Assembly: GCA_942491735.1 (NCBI GenBank)
Contig: CALOCN010000014.1
Location: forward strand, 496,001-560,000
Origin: CALOCN01 sp942491735
GTDB lineage: Bacteria > Eisenbacteria > RBG-16-71-46 > JABDJR01
DNA length: 64,000 bases
Reading direction: 5' to 3'
Part shown: positions 34,162 to 44,173 of the stretch, in pieces
Numbering within the stretch: the first letter of the stretch is position 1
Layout of the letters: each line of letters opens with the position of its first letter
The notes under the pieces: model-generated
What the model was told of the DNA's origin: nothing
What the model saw: only the letters and a program-made list of their open reading frames with translations
Databases searched by the model: none
Made by a program: the position numbers and the translations under genes

Positions 34162-36321
34162 ACGAGCACACCCCCCCGGACTCCGGGACGCCACAGACCC
34201 GTCTCTTCGCCGGGGGCGGGGAAGCGAAACCCCACCCGGGGGTTCGGCTGACTATCGACGAGGCATCGATCGGGTGGATCGTGTTCGGGAATCCGGAGCA
34301 GAAGGTCAACACCCTGACCACGCCGCTCATGGAGGCGTTGCGTGACCTGCTGGACGAGGCGCTGCGACGCAACGTGGTGGCGTTGGCCTTCGTGAGCGAC
34401 ACCCCACGGATGTTTCTGGCCGGGGCCGACATCAACGAGATCGCCGGGGTGACCGAGCCCCGCAGTGGGGGTGGAAAAGGCGGCCTACGGTCAGGCCCTG
34501 TTCGAGACCGTGGCCCGGTTTCCGCGTCCCACCGCGGCGGTGATCAGCGGCCCGTGCGTGGGCGGGGGCTACGAACTCGCGTTGGCGTGCACGTACCGGG
34601 TGGCCGAGAACGTGCCCCAGGTCCGGGTGGGACTCCCCGAGGTCAAGCTGGGGATTCTCCCCGGTTTTGGAGGGACCCAGCGCCTTCCCCACCGGGTGGG
34701 GCTGCGCGGTGCCCTGGACATGATCCTTTCCGGGAAAACGCTCCCGGCCAAACCGGCCTTCCGGCGCGGGCTGGTGGATGCGCTGGTTCCCGAGGGGGAG
34801 GGGCGTCGGGTCACCGGGGACATCCTGCTCGGTCGGCGTTCGGTGATGCCGGCCCAGCCCGGTCGTCTGGACCGGGTGCTGGCCTCGGTCCCGTTCCTGC
34901 GCAATTACGTCCTGGGCAAGGCGCGCGGTGCCCTGCGGAGAAAGGTGCGGGAGAACCATTACCCCGCGCCCTTCCGTGCCCTGGAATGCGTGGGCCATGC
35001 GTTCAGCCGGGGCGAGGTTGCGGCCTACCGCGCCGAAGCGGAGGCGTTGGGGGAGACCATCGTCACCGAAACCTCCAAGAACCTGGCCTGGCTCTTCACC
35101 ACCCAGGGGGAGATGAAGTCGCCCCGGGGGTTGGACCTGTCGCTGGCCCGGAGCCCGCAACGGTTCGCGGTGCTGGGGGCCGGGGTCATGGGGGGCGGTA
35201 TTGGTTGGCTGGCGGCCGAGAAGGGCAGGAAGGTGCGCATCAAGGATGTGGCGCCGGCCGCGCTGGCGAGCGCGCTGGCCACCGCGGGTGGGTTGTGGGC
35301 CGGTGCAGTGCGTCGTCGGCGATTGACCCCGCACGATCGGGCGGCCCGGGTCGAGCGGCTCTCGTTCACCCTCGACTACACCGGGTTCGCCTTTGTTGAT
35401 TTTGTTTTCGAGGCGGTGGTGGAGAACCTCGAGGTCAAGCGCAAGGTGGTCGAGGAACTCGAGGCGCACGTCGGGGACGAGGTGGTCATTGCCAGCAATA
35501 CCTCGTCCCTGCCCATCGGGGACATTGCCCGGGGCGCGCGGGTTCCCGGACGTGTGGTGGGGTTGCATTTCTTCAACCCGGTGGATCGCATGCCCCTGGT
35601 CGAGGTCATTGCCGGGCCGGCCAGCGATCCCGCCGCGGTGGCCACGGCGTTCCGGACCGCGTTGGATCTGGGCAAGACCCCGATCCTGGTCCAGGACGGG
35701 CCCGGTTTTCTCGTCAATCGGCTCCTGGCGTTCTATCTGGGTGAAGCGTTGTCGCTCTACGAGGCCGGGGCGGATATCCGCCGGGTGGACGCGACCTTCG
35801 AGGACTTCGGCATGCCGGTGGGTCCCTTCGAGCTGCTGGACCAGATCGGGTTGGACGTGGCCGAGAAGGTGACCCATGTCCTGGGGGCGGCGTTCGGGGA
35901 GCGGCTCCCGGCCCAGTCCATCCTGTCCACCTGGGTCAAGGAAGGGCATCTGGGCAAGAAGACCGGCCGGGGGTTCTATCGGTACGAGAAGGGAAAGAAA
36001 CGCGGGCCGGCCATCTCCCAGGCGGGGGACCATCGGCTGGTCATGTCCGAGGAAGACCTGTTGGACCGCTTGATTCTGCCCATGATCAACGAGGCGGCTC
36101 GATGTCTCGACGAGGGGGTGGTGCAGCGTCCGCTCGACGTGGACGTGGGGATGGTCTTCGGGACCGGATTTCCTCCGTTCCGGGGCGGACTCCTGCGCTA
36201 TGCGGACGCCCGCGGGGTCGCTACCCTGACCGAACGACTGGATGCGCTGGTGGCGACGGTGGGAGAACGCATGCGCCCCTCCGAGGCGCTGCGGCAGCGG
36301 GCGGGTGGGTTCTACGCCTGA
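34158..36321 (+). CDS. fadB: Enoyl-CoA hydratase / 3-hydroxyacyl-CoA dehydrogenase (FadB/FadJ-like), frameshifted
   Basis: Trifunctional-complex alpha subunit, about 720 aa if repaired. The first 103 codons (to TEPRSG) are in one frame and the rest in the next. Deleting one G from the five-G run at 34467-34471 joins them as PRSGVEKAAYGQALFETV. Domains: crotonase (FLAGADINEIAG, GPCVGGGYELALA, GLPEVKLGILPGFGGTQRLP), NAD-binding (FAVLGAGVMGGGIGW), dehydrogenase (GLHFFNPVDRMPLVEVI) and a C-terminal repeat. Both halves are well conserved, so a recent mutation or a read error is more likely than decay; programmed frameshifting is not supported by a slippery motif. Confidence 0.85.
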
Positions 36322-36379
36322 CCGCGCACGGAGCGACTTGACCATCGGGGCGTCCGGGAACGAAGATCCCAACCCTTTC

Positions 36380-36397
36380 GGGAAGACCGATCTTCCC
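36380..36397 (+). terminator. Hairpin downstream of fadB
   Basis: GGGAAGA, 4 bases, TCTTCCC: perfect 7-base stem 59 bases after the fadB stop. A second GC-rich hairpin (GGGCGGC, CGG, GCCGCCC) follows at 36419-36435, just before the next gene's ribosome site. Neither has a T-run, so termination strength is uncertain. Confidence 0.35.
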
Positions 36398-36452
36398 CGA
36401 TCCATGGGTCCATCCACCGGGCGGCCGGGCCGCCCCACCGGGAGCAATCGAT

Positions 36453-36647
36453 ATGGCAGCCTATACCTGTGAGAAGTGCGGCATGAGCGTTGGAACCATG
36501 ACCTGCGGTCAGTGCGGCAAGGAACTGGAACACGGTTCCCTGACCAAGGGGGACGGCACCACGGTGCACATCTCCAGCTGCCCCGACGGCCACGGGAAGA
36601 TCAAGTCTCCCATGTGCTGCGGGCAGGACATGAGCTGCCCTGCATAA
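36453..36647 (+). CDS. Small cysteine-rich zinc-ribbon-like protein
   Basis: Protein of 64 aa with nine cysteines: YTCEKCGM, MTCGQCGKELEHG, SSCPDGHG and PMCCGQDMSC. The two CxxC pairs make a zinc-ribbon fold likely; the HGSLTKGDGTTVHIS segment is a family-like beta hairpin. GGGAG lies 9 bases before the ATG. Standalone, without neighbours in the same direction close by. Function unknown; a metal-binding or regulatory role is inferred from the Cys pattern. Confidence 0.75.
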   Translation: MAAYTCEKCGMSVGTMTCGQCGKELEHGSLTKGDGTTVHISSCPDGHGKIKSPMCCGQDMSCPA

Positions 36648-36672
36648 CCTCTAAGGAACTTATCCAGGGCGA

Positions 36673-38100
36673 CTAATCCAGGACCACCATGCGGGAGCTG
36701 GCCGAGATGTGTTCGCCCTGGACCCGGACCCAGTAGAGCCCCGGGGCCACCCGGGCACCGCGCGGGTCCTTCAGGTCCCAGGAAAACGCGGTGACCTGTT
36801 CCGCGCGGGTCAGGGTGCGCCCCCGCACGTCGTGCACGCTCACCGTCACCGGTGATCCGGGGGCCTCGGTCCATACCAGCACCGACCGGGTGCGGGCCGG
36901 GTTCGGGCTCATGAGAAACCCGGGCGCGCTCCGGGGAGTGCGCGGGGTGTCGTCCACCGCGCCCCCGGTGGCCTCGGCCACGCGCCAGATGGTGTCCTGC
37001 TGGATGTCGCTGACGTAGAGTCCGCCGTCCGGGCCCACCACGACATCCAACGGGCGGCCGATATCGGTCAGGAACGGGGTGATGGGGCCCGCGCTCCATG
37101 CGGATCCGGTCCAGGTGAGGCGGGTGTGCACCACCCGCCGGCCGTAGGCGGTAACGCAGTCCGGCACGATGATGTCCTGGCCGAACTCCGCCACGAACAG
37201 ATCATCCCCGTCGAACCCGGGGAATCCGGTGGCGAAGGTCAGTCCGTCCGGGGAACTGTGCGGATCGAACAGAGCGATGGGGGGCTTGGTGCTCCCGTCG
37301 CAACCGGATCCCCACTGGCAGTCGCCCACGCCGCAGGGCGGGTTCGTGCAGGAGACCGGGGCGCAGTCTCCCAGCCCGTTGCATTCGGGGAAGCCGTAGT
37401 CCTGTCCGGGTCGGATCCAGTTGAGTTCGTCGGGCGCCTCGTAGCAGACCCAGGTGCTTTCCGCGGTGGGACCGTTGTCACAAGCGAAGAGGGCGCCCGA
37501 GGCGTGGAAGGCGAGATCGAAGGCGTTGCGGATGCCGTCCGCGTGGACATCCACGAAGGTTCCGTCGGGAAGAAAGCGGAGAATCGAGGCGCTCCACGGG
37601 TGCGTGGGTGTCCCGATGTTGCTCTCGGATCCCACCGTGACGTAGAGGGTGTCGTCCCTGAAGGCCAAGCCGTTGTTCTGGTGTTGCCCGAAGGGGATCC
37701 CGGTCACCAGGGTGTCGGCGATGTCGGCCACGTGGTCCCCGTCGCTGTCCCGGTAACGCACGATGCGACCGGTGGAGCAGGCGTAGAGCCAGTCGTCGCG
37801 AAAGGTCATGCCGAGGGTCCAGGGGGCGTTGGGCACGAAGGCAGCGGTGGTGTCCGGTATGAAGTTCCCGTCCAGGTCCTTGAGCGCGGTGATTCCCCCG
37901 GGAAGCGATGCGGCGTAGAGCCACCCGTCCGGGCCGAAGGCGAGGGCGGTGGGCTTGAACACGCTGTCGGTGACCTTGTGGACAAAGTAGCCGGGAGGGA
38001 CGGTCTGGGCCGCCGCGGGAGAGGCGAGGCAATAGAGGCATGCGAGGCATGCGAGGTACGCGACGTACGCGAGAAGGATGGAGGCCCAGGCCGGTTTCAG
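36673..38100 (-). CDS. Secreted glucose/sorbosone dehydrogenase-like beta-propeller with FlgD/Por-like C-terminus
   Basis: Protein of about 475 aa. Signal peptide (ASILLAYVAYLACLACLYCLASPAAA), six-bladed propeller of the PQQ-dependent sugar dehydrogenase type (FKPTALAFGPDGWLYAA, GQHQNNGLAFRDDTLYVTVGS, a WIRPGQDYGFPE turn, PLDVVVGPDGGLYVSD), a Cys-rich loop (CNGLGDCAPVSC), and a C-terminal Por-like domain (MSPNPARTRS, VHDVRGRTLTRA, GLYWVRV). The catalytic residues cannot be verified by eye. The first ATG/GTG in frame lies after the signal peptide; the only fitting start is CTG at 38100, overlapping the upstream gene's stop as CTGA. Confidence 0.8.
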   Translation of the reverse strand: MKPAWASILLAYVAYLACLACLYCLASPAAAQTVPPGYFVHKVTDSVFKPTALAFGPDGWLYAASLPGGITALKDLDGNFIPDTTAAFVPNAPWTLGMTFRDDWLYACSTGRIVRYRDSDGDHVADIADTLVTGIPFGQHQNNGLAFRDDTLYVTVGSESNIGTPTHPWSASILRFLPDGTFVDVHADGIRNAFDLAFHASGALFACDNGPTAESTWVCYEAPDELNWIRPGQDYGFPECNGLGDCAPVSCTNPPCGVGDCQWGSGCDGSTKPPIALFDPHSSPDGLTFATGFPGFDGDDLFVAEFGQDIIVPDCVTAYGRRVVHTRLTWTGSAWSAGPITPFLTDIGRPLDVVVGPDGGLYVSDIQQDTIWRVAEATGGAVDDTPRTPRSAPGFLMSPNPARTRSVLVWTEAPGSPVTVSVHDVRGRTLTRAEQVTAFSWDLKDPRGARVAPGLYWVRVQGEHISASSRMVVLD

Positions 38101-40664
38101 GGTCGGCCACCGATCTCGATGCGTCCACTCTCCGCGGCCAGCGGCAGGAAGAGAAGACCGCGTCGGACCCGGTCGGCGCCAACCCGTCCGGGCAGGGCGG
38201 CAATCCGTACCACGTAGCTCCCCGGTTCAAGATCCGCGGGCACCGGGACCCGCAATCGCATGCGCCCCTCGGTCCGGATGGGTGCCTCGACCGCGTGTCG
38301 CGTCCAGGTCCCGCCCAATCGCGTGGTGAGGGCGCCGGGAATGTGGGCGATCCGGGCGAACCCGGTGCGGGGCTCGGTGGAATCGAACTCCAGGCGTACC
38401 CGATACCCTCGTGGGTCCGCACCCGAGGCGGGCGGCAGCGCCCAGTTCATCTCCACCAGGAGCGTGTCCCCCGGGTTCACCGACCTGCGGTCGAAAGCGA
38501 GGGGGGTCGACGCGGGAGCTTCGGCAAAGAGCGAGGCCGGAGGGCGGTCCGCGCCCAGGCGTGCGGAGACATCGGGAACGGTCTCGGCCGCCCCCGCCCC
38601 GTTCACGAGAAAGACGGATCCCCAGGGAGCCAGCGTGACCTCGCGAAACCCGGGCGCCGTCCGCAGTGCCCCCAGGGCGGTTCGGGTCCGGGGCGTGCCC
38701 GAGTTCATCACGGTGATCGCTTCCGCGCCCAGGCCGGTCATCATGGCGGTTGCGCGGATGCCCATCCGGCTCTCCCCGGCCATCGCGGAGTCGGCCGGTC
38801 CGGGGTCTTGGGTGAGCAGTCGAACCAGCGCGGCCTCCTGGGCCCACCGGGCGAGGGCGGCCGCGTGGCCCTCCCGGGGTCCGGGACGGATCGCCGCGGG
38901 CAGGGGAGCTCGGGCCGATAGCTCAACCGTGGGGCGTGGAACGGAGAGGATCGTGGTGCCGTCCGGCAGCGTGTCGGCCAGGGCCCGGCTGAACTCGGTG
39001 GTCGTGGCGGCGGTGCGCCCGGCGGCGAGTCTTCCCGGGGTGTAGGCGGGGCTGCGCACCCCCGCGACGACCAGTCCTCCCAGGAGACCAACCAGCACTC
39101 CCAGGACGAGAAACCTCAGCCAGAGGAACTCCTGGGATTTGGCCAGACCGGTCAGGGCCCACTGACCGAGCGCCACCAGCACGAACGGGACCGGGGCCAT
39201 CCAGATCACCAGATGCACCCACGAGCCGATGAGCTGTTCAAGTCGCGGGGTTCCCCAGGGGTTCATGCCCAGCGCGACGGCGACCGCAAGGAGAACGACC
39301 AGGGAATAGGTGGTGACCCGTTCCCAGGCCTGGGACAACAGAACCGGAAGAAAGAGGCAGGCCACGACACAGGCCCCCAGCACGGAACGGTTCAGGCGCG
39401 CCGGGTCCAACGTCCACAACCCGGGCTCCACGATCAACAGATCCCGGGCCGGGGTCAGGTACGGGTCGAGGGATCCCAGCACGGCCACCCGTACGCCCAG
39501 ATACAACCCGCACAGCAGGAGGGAGGGGATCCACAACACGGCCAGGAGCGGAACCCCCTCCACGAAGCGATCCACGGAGGTCCAGGTAAACGTACCAATC
39601 GCCAACAGGGCGATGAGCAAAATGAAGCCCATCCCCAGATGCATCCCCACCGTGGCGAACGTGGCCAGGGCCAGGGAGGCGGCCAGGCGTGGGTGGGGGC
39701 GATCGAGTCCCTCGATGAAGAGGGCCAGGGAGAGGAAGAAGGGGATGAGGGCGAACCGATCGGGGGCGGCGGTGGTCCGTAGGAAATCGGTCGAGAATCC
39801 CGCGGTAGACAGGAGCAGGAACGCCAACACGGCAACCATGGCGCGACTCTCGTTGCGGAAGAGGGCGCGCCCCAGGGCGAACACGGCAAGCAGGAGGAGC
39901 GGGGCGGTGACGGTGGGAAGCAGTCGCCACGCGGTTTCATGGGGCGCCTGGGAGAGCCGGGCGACCAGATCCAGGAAGCCGTGGGCCAGGCCGCGATGGG
40001 GGTCGTGCTGCACGCCGCCCAGTTCGGGATCGAATACCGGCGCGGGAAAGGGGAAGGCCTCCACCGCGCGGGCGCTGGCCACATGGTCCGCCGCGTCCGG
40101 TCGCAGTGACAGCGGGGAGCCGGCCCACAGTTGCACCGCGCCGATCACCAGGAGGAGGAGGACAAAGGCGGTGGTGGTGGCCGGTTCGGCGCGGTGCAAC
40201 TCCTGCGCTTCCCAGCGGGCCAGCCGGCGGGGGCCCGGGGCGTCCGGCACGAACAGGAAGACCAGGCCAATGAGCACACCGACCCCTGCGACGATGAGCG
40301 GGACGTGATGGGGTTCGATCCACCCCAGGCTCCGCACGAGGAGGAGCAGGAAGGCGAGGGCCAGGGCGGCGACCGCCTGGAGGGCCAGTCGCGCGGGGAG
40401 ACCGGTTCCCGGCTTTGTGAGAAGATTGCCCAGCCAGACGCCCGGGATCCACAGGGTCCACAACGCGAGCGCCATCCGCCCCGGAGCGGGACCGCCGCGA
40501 TTATCGGTCAGCAGAAGCAGTAGCTGTCCGAGCGCGGCCAGAAACGAGAGAGGCCAGAACCAGGATATGCGTCTTGAGTCCACTCGAGTCGCTCGAACGC
40601 GTTCCGGTAACGGGGAAGCGCGGGATGCCGAAGTAGTGCAACGGGAGGCGAAGCCCTCTCGCAT
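38097..40664 (-). CDS. Large multi-pass membrane protein with C-terminal periplasmic domain
   Basis: Protein of up to 855 aa. About 13 hydrophobic helices (residues 30-560) with the loop SLRPDAADHVASARAVEAFPF after the sixth (a DxxxH-like GT-C loop), then a beta-rich C-terminal domain (about 570-855) with no recognised family. The topology suggests a GT-C polyprenyl-phosphate-dependent glycosyltransferase or oligosaccharide exporter, but no diagnostic motif proves this. Start uncertain: ATG at 40664 lacks a ribosome site; GTG at 40583 gives a shorter N-terminus. It is divergent from a similar membrane protein gene at 40767. Confidence 0.78.
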   Translation of the reverse strand: MREGFASRCTTSASRASPLPERVRATRVDSRRISWFWPLSFLAALGQLLLLLTDNRGGPAPGRMALALWTLWIPGVWLGNLLTKPGTGLPARLALQAVAALALAFLLLLVRSLGWIEPHHVPLIVAGVGVLIGLVFLFVPDAPGPRRLARWEAQELHRAEPATTTAFVLLLLVIGAVQLWAGSPLSLRPDAADHVASARAVEAFPFPAPVFDPELGGVQHDPHRGLAHGFLDLVARLSQAPHETAWRLLPTVTAPLLLLAVFALGRALFRNESRAMVAVLAFLLLSTAGFSTDFLRTTAAPDRFALIPFFLSLALFIEGLDRPHPRLAASLALATFATVGMHLGMGFILLIALLAIGTFTWTSVDRFVEGVPLLAVLWIPSLLLCGLYLGVRVAVLGSLDPYLTPARDLLIVEPGLWTLDPARLNRSVLGACVVACLFLPVLLSQAWERVTTYSLVVLLAVAVALGMNPWGTPRLEQLIGSWVHLVIWMAPVPFVLVALGQWALTGLAKSQEFLWLRFLVLGVLVGLLGGLVVAGVRSPAYTPGRLAAGRTAATTTEFSRALADTLPDGTTILSVPRPTVELSARAPLPAAIRPGPREGHAAALARWAQEAALVRLLTQDPGPADSAMAGESRMGIRATAMMTGLGAEAITVMNSGTPRTRTALGALRTAPGFREVTLAPWGSVFLVNGAGAAETVPDVSARLGADRPPASLFAEAPASTPLAFDRRSVNPGDTLLVEMNWALPPASGADPRGYRVRLEFDSTEPRTGFARIAHIPGALTTRLGGTWTRHAVEAPIRTEGRMRLRVPVPADLEPGSYVVRIAALPGRVGADRVRRGLLFLPLAAESGRIEIGGRP

Positions 40665-40766
40665 ACGGCTCGTGGTGTCACAGCCGCTCGGGCGAACTGC
40701 ATCGTATCAGCAGGGGTCGGGGCCCGTCAGATCTCATTGCGGGTCTCATTGCGGGTGCTGCGCCGC

Positions 40767-42776
40767 ATGACGTCCACCGAGTTCGCCCTGCCACCGCGCC
40801 CCCCGTTCGGACGTCTTCTCCTGCCGGCGGCTGCCGCCACCTTCGCCGCGCTCTACGCGGCGACGCGTCCCGACGGAATCCCGCTCTTCACCGCCATCAT
40901 GGGCATCCTGGGTATCGGCCTTGCCCCGGGGCTCGCGGTTTCCCTGTGGGCGGAACGGCGGTTTGGCCTGTGGGGCACATGGATCCTCCCCCTGGTCCTC
41001 TCACCGATCCTGGTCGCCACCGCGGCGCTGATCATGGCCTGGTTCGGCCTGCCCATTGCCGACTGCGCCGGGTGGATCGTGCTGGGATCCCTGCTGGTGA
41101 TTGCCGCGGCGCCCATTCCCCAGCGGGAGATCGAAGCCTGGGAACACTCCCTGGAGGTCCCGGACCTCCCGCTTGCCCGCACGGATCGCCAGCAGGTCGT
41201 GTTGTTGGCGACCTTTGTCCTTGCGCTGCTCGCCCTGCCGCTCCTGGCCCGGGAATGGCTTCCCCTCTCCGGTGACGCGGCGCTGCATCAGGCCGCAGCG
41301 TGGGAGGTGATGACCGGAGGGCTGCCGCCGTTGGATCCCATGTTGGCCGGGTTCCCCCTGCGCCACTTCTGGGCGTACCACGTCTATCTGGCCGTTCTCA
41401 TCGATGCGACCGGTCTCCCTCCGGCCACGCTCATGCTCAGCGGCAGCCTCATTGCGGCGTTTGTCCTGGTCTATCTGGGTTACCGGTTGCTGTCGCAGCT
41501 GGGGCTGTCCCACGCGCGGTGTCTTTGGGGGGCCGGGTTTCTGTTTTTTGGCCTGAACGGGTTCTTCTGGTTGGCCATTCCCCTGTTGGGCCCCGTGTTC
41601 TCCAGCGGGGTCATCCTGGATGCGCGCCCCGACACCGGAACGCCGGTGGGGTTTCCCACCGGGGGGGCGTTCTTTCTCGAGACGTTCCTCGCCGGTGGAC
41701 CGGTGACCCTGGCCCTGGTCTACACGGTGCTGTTCGCCATGGCCGCGGTGGCGACCCTGGGGGAGCGGCGTTGGCCGTGGCTCCTGTTTGGTGGGTTGGG
41801 CGCCCTGGGGCTTCTGGCTTTTCACGCCGGGTTGGCGCTCATCGTCTTCACGGCCACCGCGATCACCGCGGTCCTGGTTGTCATCAGCGCGGGGCTGGCT
41901 CCCTGGCGCCGACCCGGGCGGGATGTCCTCGCGGTGGTGCCTCTCATGGTGTTGGCGTTGTGCGTGGCCTATCCGTATCTGCGCACCGTCCTGTCGGGAG
42001 GGGCGTTTGCACCGCTCGAGGCCCTCAACACCGATCCGCGCCGCCTCGGCCATGTCCTGATCCTGTGGTCCCCCTCCCTGGTCCTGGGGACCGTCTCCTG
42101 GTTCGGCTTTTTTGGCGCGGCGGAACTGCGTCGTCAGGCGTGGGCGCTGTGGAGCGCGGTCCTGATGCTGGTCTGTCTGGTCCTGGTCTTCCCGCCCCCC
42201 CGACCGTCCCTCGCGCCGGCCCTTCTGGCGCATATTCCCCTGGCCCTGACCGCGGGCGCCAGCATTCCGGTCCTGTGGCGTCGATGGGGACCCGTTCGGC
42301 GAACGTTGCTGGGCGTGGTGGTGGTCCTGGTGCTGGTCCCCCGCACCGTGATGGGGGTCTGGAGTTATCTCCAGGTCGAGGATCCCCGGGACACGTCCAT
42401 GGAGGCGGTGCATGCCACCGCCTGGATCCGCGAACACACCCCACCGGACGCGGTGCTCCTGGATCCGCTCCCTGACCTTGCCCTGACCAGTGGTCGACAC
42501 CATCTGTACGGGATGACGCATCACGTGGTGCAGTTCGGCATGACCGGAGACGCGGTGCTCCAGCGGGAAGGCGCTTTTTTCCGGTTCCTCATGGGGGATG
42601 AACCGACCGATGACGAGCGGGGGCATCTGCTTTCGTTGGGGGTTCCGTTGTACTACGTCCAGCGGATCGTCCCCCACGGCGATGATCCGGTGTCGCCCGA
42701 CATGGAACGGGTCTACGCGAACGAGGGATTCCGTATCTTTCTCTGGACTCCCTCGCGGCGCGCGGGCGATCCATGA
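40767..42776 (+). CDS. Large multi-pass membrane protein, glycosyltransferase-like
   Basis: Protein of 669 aa with about 13 transmembrane helices and a loop after helix 6 (LSGDAALHQAAAWEVMTGGLPPLDPMLAGFPLRHFWAYHVYL) with Asp/His near the membrane surface, a GT-C-like layout. The C-terminal soluble part includes TAWIREHTPPDAVLLDPLPDLALTSGRHHLYG, similar to the periplasmic segment of related YfhO/GT-C proteins. Substrate unknown. The divergent gene at 38097 appears to be a distant relative. prmA starts inside its stop codon (ATGA). The two start-side repeats TCTCATTGCGGG at 40733 and 40745 precede the ATG. Confidence 0.78.
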   Translation: MTSTEFALPPRPPFGRLLLPAAAATFAALYAATRPDGIPLFTAIMGILGIGLAPGLAVSLWAERRFGLWGTWILPLVLSPILVATAALIMAWFGLPIADCAGWIVLGSLLVIAAAPIPQREIEAWEHSLEVPDLPLARTDRQQVVLLATFVLALLALPLLAREWLPLSGDAALHQAAAWEVMTGGLPPLDPMLAGFPLRHFWAYHVYLAVLIDATGLPPATLMLSGSLIAAFVLVYLGYRLLSQLGLSHARCLWGAGFLFFGLNGFFWLAIPLLGPVFSSGVILDARPDTGTPVGFPTGGAFFLETFLAGGPVTLALVYTVLFAMAAVATLGERRWPWLLFGGLGALGLLAFHAGLALIVFTATAITAVLVVISAGLAPWRRPGRDVLAVVPLMVLALCVAYPYLRTVLSGGAFAPLEALNTDPRRLGHVLILWSPSLVLGTVSWFGFFGAAELRRQAWALWSAVLMLVCLVLVFPPPRPSLAPALLAHIPLALTAGASIPVLWRRWGPVRRTLLGVVVVLVLVPRTVMGVWSYLQVEDPRDTSMEAVHATAWIREHTPPDAVLLDPLPDLALTSGRHHLYGMTHHVVQFGMTGDAVLQREGAFFRFLMGDEPTDDERGHLLSLGVPLYYVQRIVPHGDDPVSPDMERVYANEGFRIFLWTPSRRAGDP

Positions 42777-43633
42777 CCCGCGCCGAGTGGCATGGGTTGG
42801 AGATCACCTGCCCGGGCGTTCTTCGCGATCGGGTCCTCGCCGCGCTGAGCGACTTTGACTTCACCGGGGTGGAGGAGGATCCGGAGCACGCGGATCGCAT
42901 GATTGCCTTCGCCTCGACTCCCTGGGACCCCGACGGGGTGCGGGAAGCGGTGGCGTCCCTCTCTCCCGGCGTGGTGCCGGTCCTGGAACTGCGGGCGTTC
43001 GCGATTGCGGACGAGGACTGGCTTCGGGTGTGGAAGGCGGACTGGAAACCGACCCCATTGGGTCGGCGGCTCCTCGTGGTGCCCGCATGGTGGGAAGGTC
43101 CCCTGGATCCGACCCGGGTCGCGGTGCGGATCGAGCCGGGGCGCGCCTTTGGAACCGGGACCCACGCCACCACGTCCATTGCCTGGGAGTTGTTGGAGCA
43201 GGTCCTGGGCGCGGATGCTCCCCCGATGTTTCTCGACGTGGGGGCCGGCAGTGCCCTCCTGGGGTTGGGGGCGCTGGCCCTGCTGCCGAACCTGTGGGTG
43301 ATCGGGACCGAGGGGGACGATCAGGCCATCCCCTCGCTGCGGGCCAACCTGGAACTGAACCGGAGCGGCGATCGTCTGCTCGCCGTGTTCGCCCTGGGGA
43401 TTCCGGTGCGTTCGGGCTCCATGCCGCTCATCGTGGCCAACCTCACCGCGGCCGAGCATCACGCGGTGGAGGCCGAAGTGGGCCGCGCCCTGGCGCCGGG
43501 CGGACGACTGGTGGTTTCCGGGTTCCTCGAGGAACAGATGGCCGGTGCGCTAACTCGTTTTGAGGGAATGGGATATCGGATGAGACGGGCCGTGGTCCGG
43601 GACGGCTGGGGGGGATACGTCCTGCAGCGCTGA
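42773..43633 (+). CDS. prmA: Ribosomal protein L11 methyltransferase
   Basis: SAM-dependent methyltransferase of 286 aa that trimethylates ribosomal protein L11. Signature EPGRAFGTGTHATT (substrate/SAM loop), SAM-binding DVGAGSALLGLGAL and catalytic VANLTAAEHHAV, with the N-terminal ferredoxin-like domain carrying WLRVWKADWKPTPLG. Normal length. Translationally coupled to the preceding membrane protein gene, which is not functionally related. Confidence 0.92.
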   Translation: MTRAEWHGLEITCPGVLRDRVLAALSDFDFTGVEEDPEHADRMIAFASTPWDPDGVREAVASLSPGVVPVLELRAFAIADEDWLRVWKADWKPTPLGRRLLVVPAWWEGPLDPTRVAVRIEPGRAFGTGTHATTSIAWELLEQVLGADAPPMFLDVGAGSALLGLGALALLPNLWVIGTEGDDQAIPSLRANLELNRSGDRLLAVFALGIPVRSGSMPLIVANLTAAEHHAVEAEVGRALAPGGRLVVSGFLEEQMAGALTRFEGMGYRMRRAVVRDGWGGYVLQR

Positions 43634-43743
43634 GCCGGGATTCCCGAATCTTTCAAGACCGCGCGGATTTGCGCCGATAACCGTGGATCGAGGAGGCGTC
43701 CCAGCGAGGGGCGTTGGATGGGTCTTTCTTCGGGGGATTCCCA

Positions 43744-44100
43744 ATGATCCGCGGGCTACTGTGGTTTCTGCTTTTCCTGGGCGGCATTCATGCCTCCTAC
43801 CTCTTTGGCGGGCCGTTCGTGAAGAACCGCATGTTGGAAGCCAAGATGAAGGACATTGCCCGCAATCCGGGCATGCGCCAGGAGCGGGAAATCCGGCGGG
43901 ACGTCATGGCCTTCGTGCACGAGAAGGGGATCTCGATGGCCCCGAACCAGCTTCAGGTGACCGTGAACGAGCGCGGGATCATCATCGCGGCGCGGTACGA
44001 CGTGCACGTGGAACTCCTCTTCGTGGAACGGGACTATGAGTTCTTTCCCGCCTCCAATCCAGCCTTCCGCATGAAGCCCTTGCGACGCCGCGCCGGCTAG
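43744..44100 (+). CDS. Small membrane-anchored protein of unknown function
   Basis: Protein of 118 aa with one N-terminal helix (GLLWFLLFLGGIHASYLFG) and a conserved-looking soluble domain: KNRMLEAKMKDIARNP, REIRRDVMAFVHEKGISMAPNQLQVTVNERGIIIAARYDVHVELLFVERDYEF. The VTVNERGIIIAARYDVHVELLF segment is like DUF4845-type periplasmic domains. It precedes the sigma-54 activator gene by 73 bases on the same strand. Confidence 0.7.
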   Translation: MIRGLLWFLLFLGGIHASYLFGGPFVKNRMLEAKMKDIARNPGMRQEREIRRDVMAFVHEKGISMAPNQLQVTVNERGIIIAARYDVHVELLFVERDYEFFPASNPAFRMKPLRRRAG

Positions 44101-44173
44101 AGACCGGCCCGTGCTATCCTGACCCGCTGAACCGTCTCATTCTGAAACATTCAGCACGAGGGCCTTGGACCGC

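Noticed and set aside
34458..34475. Programmed frameshift in fadB
   Set aside because: There is no slippery heptamer, stimulatory hairpin or upstream SD-like element; a G-run length error explains it more simply.
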